This document shows, piece by piece, positions 7,074 through 13,185 of a DNA stretch of 17,301 nucleotides (its first letter is position 1; every line of letters begins with the position of its first letter). The DNA lies in NCBI GenBank assembly GCA_031385325.1, contig JANNBJ010000144.1:1-17301 (forward strand), in the 5' to 3' direction. The translations under genes and the position numbers were made by a program. This stretch comes from SYFY01 sp031385325. Lineage in GTDB: Bacteria; Pseudomonadota; Gammaproteobacteria; Pseudomonadales; Azotimanducaceae. The notes under the pieces were generated by a model. The model saw only the letters and a program-made list of their open reading frames with translations, was not told the DNA's origin and did not search any database.

Positions 7074-7774
7074 CAGGGCACCCGCTTTCCGTGATGGTCA
7101 AAAAAGCCACCAGAGTCTTCGACTCCAAGACGATCGATAACACCGAGAATACGCTCGGCTGCGAGCCCAGGCGGCTGGACCTCCAACCCTGTCTTGGCAA
7201 ATGGCGCAGATAAACCGGTGTCCACAGTGCCGGGATGCAGAGCGACGCACAGAGCCTGTCGGTGTCGACGCCGGAGTTCGATCGCCGCGGTATGAACCAA
7301 CTGGTTCAACGCGGCTTTGGATGCCCTGTAGCTGAACCAGCCACCGAGGTGGTTGTCTTCGATACTGCCCACCCGCGCTGACAGTACTGCCACTACGGCC
7401 TTGCCTTCACGGGGAAGAAGTGGCAAAAAATGCTTCATCACCAGTGCAGGGCCAATAGCATTCACGGCATATGATTCCGCCATCGCCGCAGGATCAAGCT
7501 GTCTCAGGCTCTTTTCCGGATCCATGCCGGCACGGTGCAGAAGTCCGCTGGCGACCACGATGAGCCGCGGCTTGCCCTGACGTTCCAGCCAACGGGCACT
7601 CGCGACGATGCTCGGTTCATCCATCAGGTCGATCGGTGGAGTCGTCGCGCGAGAGATCCCGATCGTCTCGGCAAAACAGTTGCTGTTGCCAAGTGAACGG
7701 ACGAGCGCCCCGCCGATACCTCCAGAGGAACCGATCACAACAGCCAGATCACCCGCCGGGAATGAATTGAACAT
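7070..7774 (-). CDS. Short-chain dehydrogenase/reductase (CsgA/C-factor-like)
   Basis: The 234-residue protein is a classical single-domain SDR: GSSGGIG (15-21) binds NAD(P), Asn105 sits in AVNAIG, and the catalytic set is Ser132, Tyr149 and Lys153 (YRASK), with PG at 181-182. The length is on the short side of the classical type and resembles the C-factor/CsgA-like SDRs. These are often found beside photolyase and LitR-type regulators in gammaproteobacteria; that association is from general knowledge. GAGGGG lies 9 bases before the ATG and overlaps the end of the HiPIP gene, only 13 bp away, so the genes are co-transcribed. The end overlaps the next gene. The substrate is unknown. Confidence 0.88.
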   Translation of the reverse strand: MFNSFPAGDLAVVIGSSGGIGGALVRSLGNSNCFAETIGISRATTPPIDLMDEPSIVASARWLERQGKPRLIVVASGLLHRAGMDPEKSLRQLDPAAMAESYAVNAIGPALVMKHFLPLLPREGKAVVAVLSARVGSIEDNHLGGWFSYRASKAALNQLVHTAAIELRRRHRQALCVALHPGTVDTGLSAPFAKTGLEVQPPGLAAERILGVIDRLGVEDSGGFFDHHGKRVPW

Positions 7775-7787
7775 CGATGTGCGCCCC

Positions 7788-8099
7788 TCAGTCCTTTTTT
7801 ACCCAGGCTGCACACCAACCAGCCGCGTTCACCTGCTTGCCCGCGACGATGGCACATGCACCCCATTCCTTTCCCGCTGTCGCCTGAAAGAGTTGGCAAC
7901 CAGCACAATCGTGTCCTGCTACATAGGCAGGGAACTTTTTCACATCGACTTGCGCGGCGGTATGCCGATAACCAAGTGCGACTGCGATGGGATCCGCTTC
8001 ATCCAGACGACCGGCTTCAGCTGCCGAGATTCGGGTTGAGGCGATCAGGACCACCGATGCCGGAATCGTTTTCAGAACGAACTGTCGACGAGATGTCAT
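7788..8099 (-). CDS. High-potential iron-sulfur protein (HiPIP), Tat-exported
   Basis: The 103-residue precursor starts MTSRRQFVLK, a twin-arginine motif, followed by a hydrophobic stretch and SAAEA, a likely cleavage site near residue 29. The mature protein of about 75 residues has four cysteines, 65, 68, 82 and 96 (C-x2-C, then C-x13-C), in the spacing that binds the [4Fe-4S] cluster of HiPIPs. The C-terminal GWCAAWVKK is also typical. HiPIPs are soluble periplasmic electron carriers between cytochrome complexes and terminal acceptors. The ATG at 8099 has GGAGG just upstream; an upstream ATG (MSGGK) would bury the Tat motif. It leads the leftward operon and is divergent from the MerR regulator. 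Confidence 0.92.
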   Translation of the reverse strand: MTSRRQFVLKTIPASVVLIASTRISAAEAGRLDEADPIAVALGYRHTAAQVDVKKFPAYVAGHDCAGCQLFQATAGKEWGACAIVAGKQVNAAGWCAAWVKKD

Positions 8100-8139
8100 T
8101 TTCCCTCCGCTCATGTTGAGCTTGCGTTGAATCAACTGT

Positions 8140-8156
8140 TGAACTGTATTTGAACC
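8140..8156 (-). promoter_or_regulatory. Putative operator, HiPIP side: two half-sites 11 bp apart
   Basis: Read on the minus strand the site is GGTTCAAATACAGTTCA: two GTTCA half-sites whose starts are 11 bp apart, one helical turn. A weaker relative (GATTCA) follows 12 bp further on. It matches the box at 8230-8246 in 14 of 17 positions and has the same orientation relative to transcription. No clear -10 box was found for this side. Confidence 0.5.
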
Positions 8157-8225
8157 ACTTAAGGCTCGCAAAAATATAGTGATGTCCTGTATCTGTCCAG
8201 AATATATCTGGGAAAACCAGCACAT

Positions 8226-8246
8226 TAACGGTTCAATAACGGTTCA
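8226..8246 (+). promoter_or_regulatory. Putative operator, regulator side: TAACGGTTCA direct repeat
   Basis: TAACGGTTCA occurs exactly at 8226-8235 and 8237-8246, an 11-bp repeat period that places both copies on the same face of the helix. Direct repeats at 11 bp are known for CarH/LitR-type MerR proteins, unlike the dyad operators of classical MerR. The repeat overlaps the expected -35 region of the regulator's own promoter, so autorepression or competition with RNA polymerase is plausible. Confidence 0.55.
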
Positions 8247-8253
8247 CTCTGGA

Positions 8254-8259
8254 TATACT
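8254..8259 (+). promoter_or_regulatory. Putative -10 box of the MerR-family regulator gene
   Basis: TATACT lies 18 bp after the first GGTTCA and about 30 bases before the ATG at 8289. No consensus TTGACA is present; the operator occupies the -35 position, which suggests a regulated or activator-dependent promoter. Confidence 0.45.
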
Positions 8260-8288
8260 GCAAGAAGAAAACCCTTGGAACAAACAAA

Positions 8289-9299
8289 ATGAATCAAATC
8301 GACACTTCACTCCTCTCGACGGGCGCGACCTATCGCAGCGGAGTTGCAGCGCGGCTGGCTGGCGTACCTGTTGAGACCCTGCGGGTGTGGGAACGACGTT
8401 ATAGCGTCATTCGTCCGCGCAAGAGTTCGAGCGGCCAACGGCTCTATTCAGCGGACGACGTGCGGCGGCTGACACTCATCAAGCAGTTGCTCGATCTCGG
8501 ACACCCGATTGGCGCAGTAGCAACGTTACAAACCGAGGATCTGACAAGAATGTTCTCGGCTCTGGACATCGGTCGCGCCAACGATAACGTCTCCGGACAG
8601 TCGCTATCGCCGATGTTGCGGGTGGTGCTGGTCGGACCAACCGTGAGTTCCAGTCGATATCGAGAGTCTCTGCTTCGGAATGGCGCAGGGGTCGCGCTGG
8701 AGATCATCGGTCAGTCGATGACTGCAGAGGGGCTGACGTCTGCACTGAACAACGCCACCGCTGACATGGTCATCATGGAAATGCCAACCCTGAATGAAGG
8801 ATCATTGATCACGATCAACAGGCTTACCGGTCTGTATGGCGCAACAAAAGCCATTGTTCTGTATCGCTATTCTTCCAGTAGCGTGATTCGCAGTCTTCGA
8901 CAGGCAGGCCACAGTGTGGCTCACGCACTCTCAGACACCACTGAACTGGCCACGCTGTGCAGGACTTTGTTGCAGTGGCCACAATCCACGATGCAGAGTC
9001 GGCCGAAGACTAGCGCCTCGAAAAAAGTGCTCCCGCCCAGATTCGATGAGAGGACACTGACTGCCTTTGCGGAAGCATCAAGCTCGGTGTACTGCGAATG
9101 TCCACGTCACCTGGTCGAACTTGTCATCAGCCTGAGTACGTTCGAACGATACAGCGCCGAGTGCTTGAGCCGCGGCCCCGACGACGAAGAACTTCATCGA
9201 GACCTCCAGCGAACCGCAGCCGAGGCCCGCTCGTTGATCGAAGATGCAATTGAGCGGGTGGCTGTCAAAGAAGGACTGTCCCTGCAGTCTGAGCTGTGA
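8289..9299 (+). CDS. MerR-family regulator, LitR/CarH-like layout, no B12 motif
   Basis: The 336-residue protein starts with a MerR-type winged helix (about residues 15-85): YRSGVAARLAGVPVETLRVWERRY, then SGQRLYSADDVRRLTLIKQLLDLGHPIGAV. A middle region (about 110-225) of alternating strands and helices (LRVVLVGP, ADMVIME, KAIVLYRY) looks like a Rossmann-type domain in the place of the cobalamin-binding domain of CarH/LitR. The DxHxxG cobalamin motif is absent. The C-terminal segment has CECPRHLVELV and a helical tail to the end. It should bind DNA in the cytoplasm and is divergent from the HiPIP operon with phased repeats between them. The ribosome site is weak. The inducer is unknown; light, redox state or a bound ligand are options. 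Confidence 0.82.
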   Translation: MNQIDTSLLSTGATYRSGVAARLAGVPVETLRVWERRYSVIRPRKSSSGQRLYSADDVRRLTLIKQLLDLGHPIGAVATLQTEDLTRMFSALDIGRANDNVSGQSLSPMLRVVLVGPTVSSSRYRESLLRNGAGVALEIIGQSMTAEGLTSALNNATADMVIMEMPTLNEGSLITINRLTGLYGATKAIVLYRYSSSSVIRSLRQAGHSVAHALSDTTELATLCRTLLQWPQSTMQSRPKTSASKKVLPPRFDERTLTAFAEASSSVYCECPRHLVELVISLSTFERYSAECLSRGPDDEELHRDLQRTAAEARSLIEDAIERVAVKEGLSLQSEL

Positions 9300-9376
9300 A
9301 CTTCCGGGCGCAGGCTCCCTTGAGATCAGCAAAGATCGACTCCATCTAGTGGGTATCCGCCCGCTACAGGCACATC

Positions 9377-10360
9377 ATGGATTTCAAGGACTACTACAAG
9401 ATTCTCGGGGTGGCCGAGACCGCGACGCCCGAAGACATCAAGAAGGCGTATCGGAAGCTTGCCCGAAAATATCACCCGGACGTGTCCAAGGAGGCTGACG
9501 CCACCGAACACTTCAAGGAAGTTGGTGAAGCCTATGAGGTACTCCAGGATTCCGAAAAACGGGCGACCTACGATGACCTGCGTCGACATGGCGGGTCCAT
9601 GGGCGGCGACTTTGGCGGCGCAGCTTCCGGACAACCGCGCGGCTGGCAGTTCCACACCGGGCCTCGTGGCAGCGATGACGAGGGCTTTGCCGGTGGTGAT
9701 CCGCGAGCGTTCAGCGACTTCTTCCACTTTGTCTTCAATGAGGACGGCGCTGCCGAACCTGAAGGCTTCCGTCAGGGTTTTCGCAACACGGCGAGTGATC
9801 GGCAGGATCTGCACTATCGCCTCGCATTGACTCTGGAAGAAGCCTTCAGCGGTACCACACAGACCATCGAATTGCGTGTGCGTGAAGCTGCACCCGATGG
9901 GCGTCTGGCGATTCGAACCAAGACATTGCGAGTGAAAGTCCCTGCTGGAGTGATCAACGGCCAGGAGATCCGCCTCAAGGGTCAGGGATCAGGCACCCAG
10001 GAACCCGGCGACCTCTACATCGCCATCGACATCGCGCCGCATCCGCTGTTTACACTGGAAGGCAAGAACATCGTGTTGACCGTTCCGATTGCACCCTGGG
10101 AAGCGGCCCTGGGCACCAGGATGCGGGTGCCAACACTGGGTGGCAGCGTCGACGTCAGCGTTCCACCACTCAAGGGCGAGGCAGGACGGCTTCGGTTAAA
10201 AGGACGTGGCATGCCCGATGCAACCGAACCGGGCGATCAGTACCTGCAGTTCAAGCTGGTGATGATGCCGCCGAGTGATGATGAGGAGCGAAAGCTTTAC
10301 GAAAAGCTGGCCGAAAGGTCGCAGGTTTCACCTCGTCAGGCATGGGAGTCACAAACGTGA
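9377..10360 (+). CDS. cbpA: DnaJ-class chaperone CbpA (curved DNA-binding protein)
   Basis: The 327-residue protein has an N-terminal J domain (1-70) with the HPD motif at 33-35 that stimulates DnaK ATPase. A Gly/Phe-rich linker follows (about 72-135: GGSMGGDFGG, FSDFFHFVF), then two beta-rich substrate-binding domains (about 142-315) with VKVPAGVINGQEIRLKGQG and LRLKGRGMP. The zinc-finger cysteine repeats of DnaJ are missing, which identifies the CbpA type. It works as a DnaK co-chaperone and nucleoid-associated protein under stress. The partner gene cbpM overlaps its stop codon. It begins 77 bp after the MerR-type regulator on the same strand, so some read-through is possible. The ribosome site (AGG) is weak. 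Confidence 0.95.
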   Translation: MDFKDYYKILGVAETATPEDIKKAYRKLARKYHPDVSKEADATEHFKEVGEAYEVLQDSEKRATYDDLRRHGGSMGGDFGGAASGQPRGWQFHTGPRGSDDEGFAGGDPRAFSDFFHFVFNEDGAAEPEGFRQGFRNTASDRQDLHYRLALTLEEAFSGTTQTIELRVREAAPDGRLAIRTKTLRVKVPAGVINGQEIRLKGQGSGTQEPGDLYIAIDIAPHPLFTLEGKNIVLTVPIAPWEAALGTRMRVPTLGGSVDVSVPPLKGEAGRLRLKGRGMPDATEPGDQYLQFKLVMMPPSDDEERKLYEKLAERSQVSPRQAWESQT

Positions 10361-10719
10361 GCGAACAGGACTTCGGTGACAGATTCCTCGATCTGCGCAC
10401 CTTTATCAGATCGTCCGGCTCCCAGATTACCGTGCAGGAGTTGTGCAGTGTGCCGGGACTGACGGTGAGCGTGCTGACCGAAATGGTGGCATTTGGTATC
10501 GTCGAACCGAGTTCTGGTGACTCCCCCGCCCAGTGGATGTTCACCTCACTGGCTGCCAACCGTTCGATGCGTGCGCTACGCCTGCTGCACGATCTCGAAC
10601 TCAATCTCGCGGGCGCTGCATTGGCGCTGGAACTGATGGATGAACTGCAGGTCGCGCGTGCGCGCTTGCGTTCACTTGAGCATCATGGGGATGATTTCAT
10701 CGAGAAAGGGAAGGTCTGA
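10357..10719 (+). CDS. cbpM: Chaperone modulator CbpM
   Basis: The 120-residue protein is encoded directly behind cbpA, as is usual for CbpM, which binds the J domain of CbpA and blocks its activity. The sequence ITVQELCSVPGLTVSVLTEMVAFGIVEP fits the MerR-like helix-turn-helix of CbpM, and the C-terminal half (LRLLHDLELNLAGAALALELMDELQVARARLRSLE) is a long helix. The GTG at 10357 overlaps the cbpA stop (GTGA) and has GGGAG 8 bases upstream, so it is preferred over the ATG at 10342, which lies before that ribosome site. It is slightly longer than the E. coli protein. The stop codon lies inside the stem of a hairpin. Confidence 0.88.
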   Translation: MSEQDFGDRFLDLRTFIRSSGSQITVQELCSVPGLTVSVLTEMVAFGIVEPSSGDSPAQWMFTSLAANRSMRALRLLHDLELNLAGAALALELMDELQVARARLRSLEHHGDDFIEKGKV

Positions 10720-10735
10720 TTTATCAGACCTTCCC
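10708..10735 (+). terminator. 12-bp hairpin over the cbpM stop codon
   Basis: GGGAAGGTCTGA (10708-10719) pairs perfectly with TCAGACCTTCCC (10724-10735) around a 4-base loop. The left arm contains the last codons and the TGA of cbpM. No U-run follows, so it may be an mRNA-stabilising 3' hairpin or a weak terminator rather than a canonical one. Confidence 0.6.
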
Positions 10736-10805
10736 GTGTGGTACAGGGATGCACCACCATTTTTCATGCGTGAAACGCAGGGCTTTTTGTCAAAAAATAG
10801 GGCGT

Positions 10806-10822
10806 GGAGCCGTTTTGGCTCC
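10806..10822. repeat. Short hairpin GGAGCC-GTTTT-GGCTCC
   Basis: A perfect 6-bp GC-rich stem with a 5-base loop, 7 bp before the large palindrome. Confidence 0.7.
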
Positions 10823-10829
10823 GACCTCC

Positions 10830-10851
10830 GCACTTCGCTGCAGCGAAGTGC
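10830..10851. repeat. Perfect 22-bp palindrome
   Basis: Bases 10830-10840 (GCACTTCGCTG) are followed with no spacer by their exact reverse complement, 10841-10851. With no loop it is a true dyad and may be a binding site for a dimeric protein or a cruciform-prone site. Confidence 0.9.
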
Positions 10852-10858
10852 TTGGACA

Positions 10859-10886
10859 TGATTAATTCGCAGGATCGAATTAATCA
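10859..10886. repeat. 11-bp AT-rich inverted repeat, 6-base loop
   Basis: TGATTAATTCG at 10859-10869 is matched by CGAATTAATCA at 10876-10886 around CAGGAT. The AT-rich arms in a GC-rich neighbourhood are notable. Confidence 0.9.
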
Positions 10887-10939
10887 GAGTTTCCTAAGGC
10901 GAAAGTGACGAGCCGGCCCACGCCGACTCGTCCAACGGA

Positions 10940-11896
10940 TCAATTCAGCGGAAATCGTTCACCAACCATTGTTTCGCTTTTGGCCCACAGCGCATCGGCG
11001 CGCGCAGGGTCCAGCGCGTACGCTCGCACACCCTCACGAGCGGCTGCATCATGGGTAATCGCGGCGACATGACAATCCTCGCAGTAACGCCCGCCAACGT
11101 CTTCCGAGCTTGCAACTACCGCGCTCCACACGGATGTCGCAGCACCCTGTGGAATGGTCTTGAACACCATGGCCGGCGCATCGGTTCCTGCAGGCAGGAT
11201 CTGGGCCATCAACTCTGGCGTGAGATGCCGCCCGAGTTCCGTCTGGATCACGCCAGGGTGCAATGCACAGGCGCGGATACCTTTTGACGCGAGTCGACGA
11301 TCCAGGCCAACGGCAAAGAGGATGTTCGCCGTCTTGGATCGACCGTAGGCGACAAACGGGTGATAGGCCGTCGATTCGAAGCCAGGGTCTTCCAGATCAA
11401 CATCCGCAAAACGATGTCCCGCAGATGACACACAGACGATCCGGCCGCCCCGCCTCAGCAGCGGAACCACGCCATTGATGAAAACAAAGTGACCGAGGTG
11501 GTTGGTACCGAACTGTGTTTCAAACCCATCAGCAGTTTGACCCTTCGGACACGCCATGACACCTGCATTGGCAATGATGACGTCGAGTGGTTGACCTGCC
11601 GCAACCAGCGACGCCGACGCGGCGCGGACGCTGCGGAGCGATGCCAGATCGAGTTGCACCAGCTCGAATGAGCCCCCGTTGGCCTTGGCGGCCGCATCAA
11701 CAATCGCCGTTGCGTTGCGTGCCTTGTCAAGATCACGCGCCGCACCGATTACGGCAGCACCACGTGCTACGAGGGCACGGCAGGTTTCGACACCGAGCCC
11801 AGCGGAAGCGCCAGTGACCAGGATGCGCTTGCCCCGCAGGTTGAACCCGGCAAGGACGTCGTCGGTGGTGGAAAGCGCTCCAAATAGGTTGGGCAT
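10940..11896 (-). CDS. Short-chain dehydrogenase/reductase (retinol dehydrogenase-like)
   Basis: The 318-residue protein is an SDR with TGASAGLG (28-35) for NAD(P), NAG (110-112), Asn132 (GTNHLGHF), serine 157/158 (VSSAG), the catalytic Tyr184 and Lys188 (YGRSK) and HPG (213-215). The length and the NHLGHF and SSxGH motifs match the retinol dehydrogenase/WW-oxidoreductase/protochlorophyllide-reductase-like group, which oxidises or reduces hydrophobic alcohols and ketones. The ATG at 11896 has GGGAGAAG upstream, so the 16 extra residues of the longer frame are excluded. It is probably transcribed with the aldo/keto reductase gene 101 bp upstream. It is convergent with cbpM. The substrate is not predictable. 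Confidence 0.9.
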   Translation of the reverse strand: MPNLFGALSTTDDVLAGFNLRGKRILVTGASAGLGVETCRALVARGAAVIGAARDLDKARNATAIVDAAAKANGGSFELVQLDLASLRSVRAASASLVAAGQPLDVIIANAGVMACPKGQTADGFETQFGTNHLGHFVFINGVVPLLRRGGRIVCVSSAGHRFADVDLEDPGFESTAYHPFVAYGRSKTANILFAVGLDRRLASKGIRACALHPGVIQTELGRHLTPELMAQILPAGTDAPAMVFKTIPQGAATSVWSAVVASSEDVGGRYCEDCHVAAITHDAAAREGVRAYALDPARADALWAKSETMVGERFPLN

Positions 11897-11997
11897 GTGT
11901 TCTTCTCCCGTCGGTAGCAGTGGCCTTGGTAGTTGCGTGAGCAAGCGACGATTTCAGCTTGCGTAGTTATCTCTCATATCTGGTGAACGACTGGATT

Positions 11998-13086
11998 TCA
12001 ACCAGGTGTTGGCGCGTCCTCATCAAGGAGTCCCTGATTTTTCAGATCCGCCCAGAGCGCAGACGGAATGCGGATACCCAGCAATCGCTGCGCCTCGGCA
12101 GCTTCCCATGGGGTTTTTGCACCGGGGATAACCGCTGCAACCGACGGGTGTGCGAGGGGAAACTGGATCGCTGCTGCCGCAAGCTCAACACCATGTGCCT
12201 TGCACGCCGCTTGTAACCGCGTGGTCTTGAGACGAACGTGTTCTGGTGTTTCGCCATACATGTAGCTGACCGTGTCCGGCGCAACCAGCCAACCACCGGC
12301 ATAAGGGGAGGCAATGATCGCGCCGATATTGCGTGCACGGCACATCGGCAACACTCGACGCAGGGCCAGGGAGTCGAGCAACGTGTACGGACCGGCGAGG
12401 ATGATGAAATCCAGATCGACGGTATCAGCAATTTTTTCGATCAGGTCTTCCTGCAGCCCACCTTCCCAGCTGTCGTAGTTGCGCATCTCGCGATTGCAGC
12501 CGGCACCGATGGCTTTGATGTGTCCGGACGCACGAAGCTCCTCCAGTGCCACCGCGCCTCTGCCGTCCTTGCCAGACAACTGACTCAGCGCATGGTCGAT
12601 TTCCGCGGGCCACTGATGGCCGTAGTCGATATCGTGAATGGCAAGACTATCTACTGCCGGAAGGCCGAGCCGCTGCAACGAATCACGATGCTGGTGCAGG
12701 ATGGCATCGTGTCGATAGTCGAAGTGCACACGGTGACCGCTCAAGCGGTCGCGCGGCGTGCGTACCCCACCACCGGGTGAAAACGTCTTCAGGCTGTCGT
12801 TGCGGAAGGGTTCCGGTTCAAGCGTGCGCCCTACCTTGGTGTTGATCCGAAAGGAGTCAGAGGGTCCACACTCGGCCAGCGCAACACCGATTCGGCGCTC
12901 GGAGCGTCCGATACCGTAATACGGCGCCGTGTCATAAAACCGCACCCCGCCATCCCATGCCGCCCGAACCGTCTCGACGCAGTCATCCAAGGCAACCTGC
13001 GGGATACCCAACGGCCCTCCCCCAAACCCAAGCGGTGTCACTTCCAGACTGCTCTTTCCGACTTTGCGCGGGATCGTGAAGTTCAT
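11998..13086 (-). CDS. Aldo/keto reductase, D-threo-aldose dehydrogenase-like
   Basis: The 362-residue TIM-barrel NAD(P)-dependent oxidoreductase shows the aldo/keto reductase tetrad: Asp52 (RFYDTAPYYG), Tyr57, Lys84 (TKVGR) and His151 (LAIHDID). Further family motifs are SERRIG (62-67) and the C-terminal VIPGAKTPWEA, which contacts the nucleotide. The insertion after the lysine (about 90-125) and the spacing to DSLQRLGLPAVDSL resemble the D-threo-aldose (L-fucose) and pyridoxal dehydrogenase group. The length is a little over the family norm. The ATG at 13086 is preceded by GAGG at about 10 bases. It lies between the SDR and the amidohydrolase genes on the same strand with gaps near 100 bp, so an operon is plausible. 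The natural substrate is unknown. Confidence 0.9.
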   Translation of the reverse strand: MNFTIPRKVGKSSLEVTPLGFGGGPLGIPQVALDDCVETVRAAWDGGVRFYDTAPYYGIGRSERRIGVALAECGPSDSFRINTKVGRTLEPEPFRNDSLKTFSPGGGVRTPRDRLSGHRVHFDYRHDAILHQHRDSLQRLGLPAVDSLAIHDIDYGHQWPAEIDHALSQLSGKDGRGAVALEELRASGHIKAIGAGCNREMRNYDSWEGGLQEDLIEKIADTVDLDFIILAGPYTLLDSLALRRVLPMCRARNIGAIIASPYAGGWLVAPDTVSYMYGETPEHVRLKTTRLQAACKAHGVELAAAAIQFPLAHPSVAAVIPGAKTPWEAAEAQRLLGIRIPSALWADLKNQGLLDEDAPTPG

Positions 13087-13185
13087 ATCAACGTGCCTCG
13101 ACGATTCGGGATCGCCCGCAGGAAAGAGATGAGACCACAGGACACCCGGCCAGCCCGGTGACCTGCCTTGTCAGAGGCCGGTCAA

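Larger units (their letters stand above)
10736..10939. other. Gene-free spacer rich in inverted repeats
   Basis: The spacer between cbpM and the convergent SDR gene has no supported ORF. It carries TTTTTG-T-CAAAAA (10784-10796) and three strong inverted repeats listed separately. The AT-rich arms of one of them contrast with the GC-rich flanks. It could end transcription from both sides, encode a small structured RNA, or be a repetitive extragenic element. Confidence 0.6.

Noticed and set aside
10640..10861. 73-codon plus-strand ORF over cbpM end and hairpins
   Set aside because: It overlaps cbpM in another frame and runs through the inverted repeats; no ribosome site or homology is visible.
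10708..10886. CRISPR-like or attC-like array
   Set aside because: The hairpins differ in sequence and spacing, and there is no repeat-spacer regularity or integrase gene nearby.
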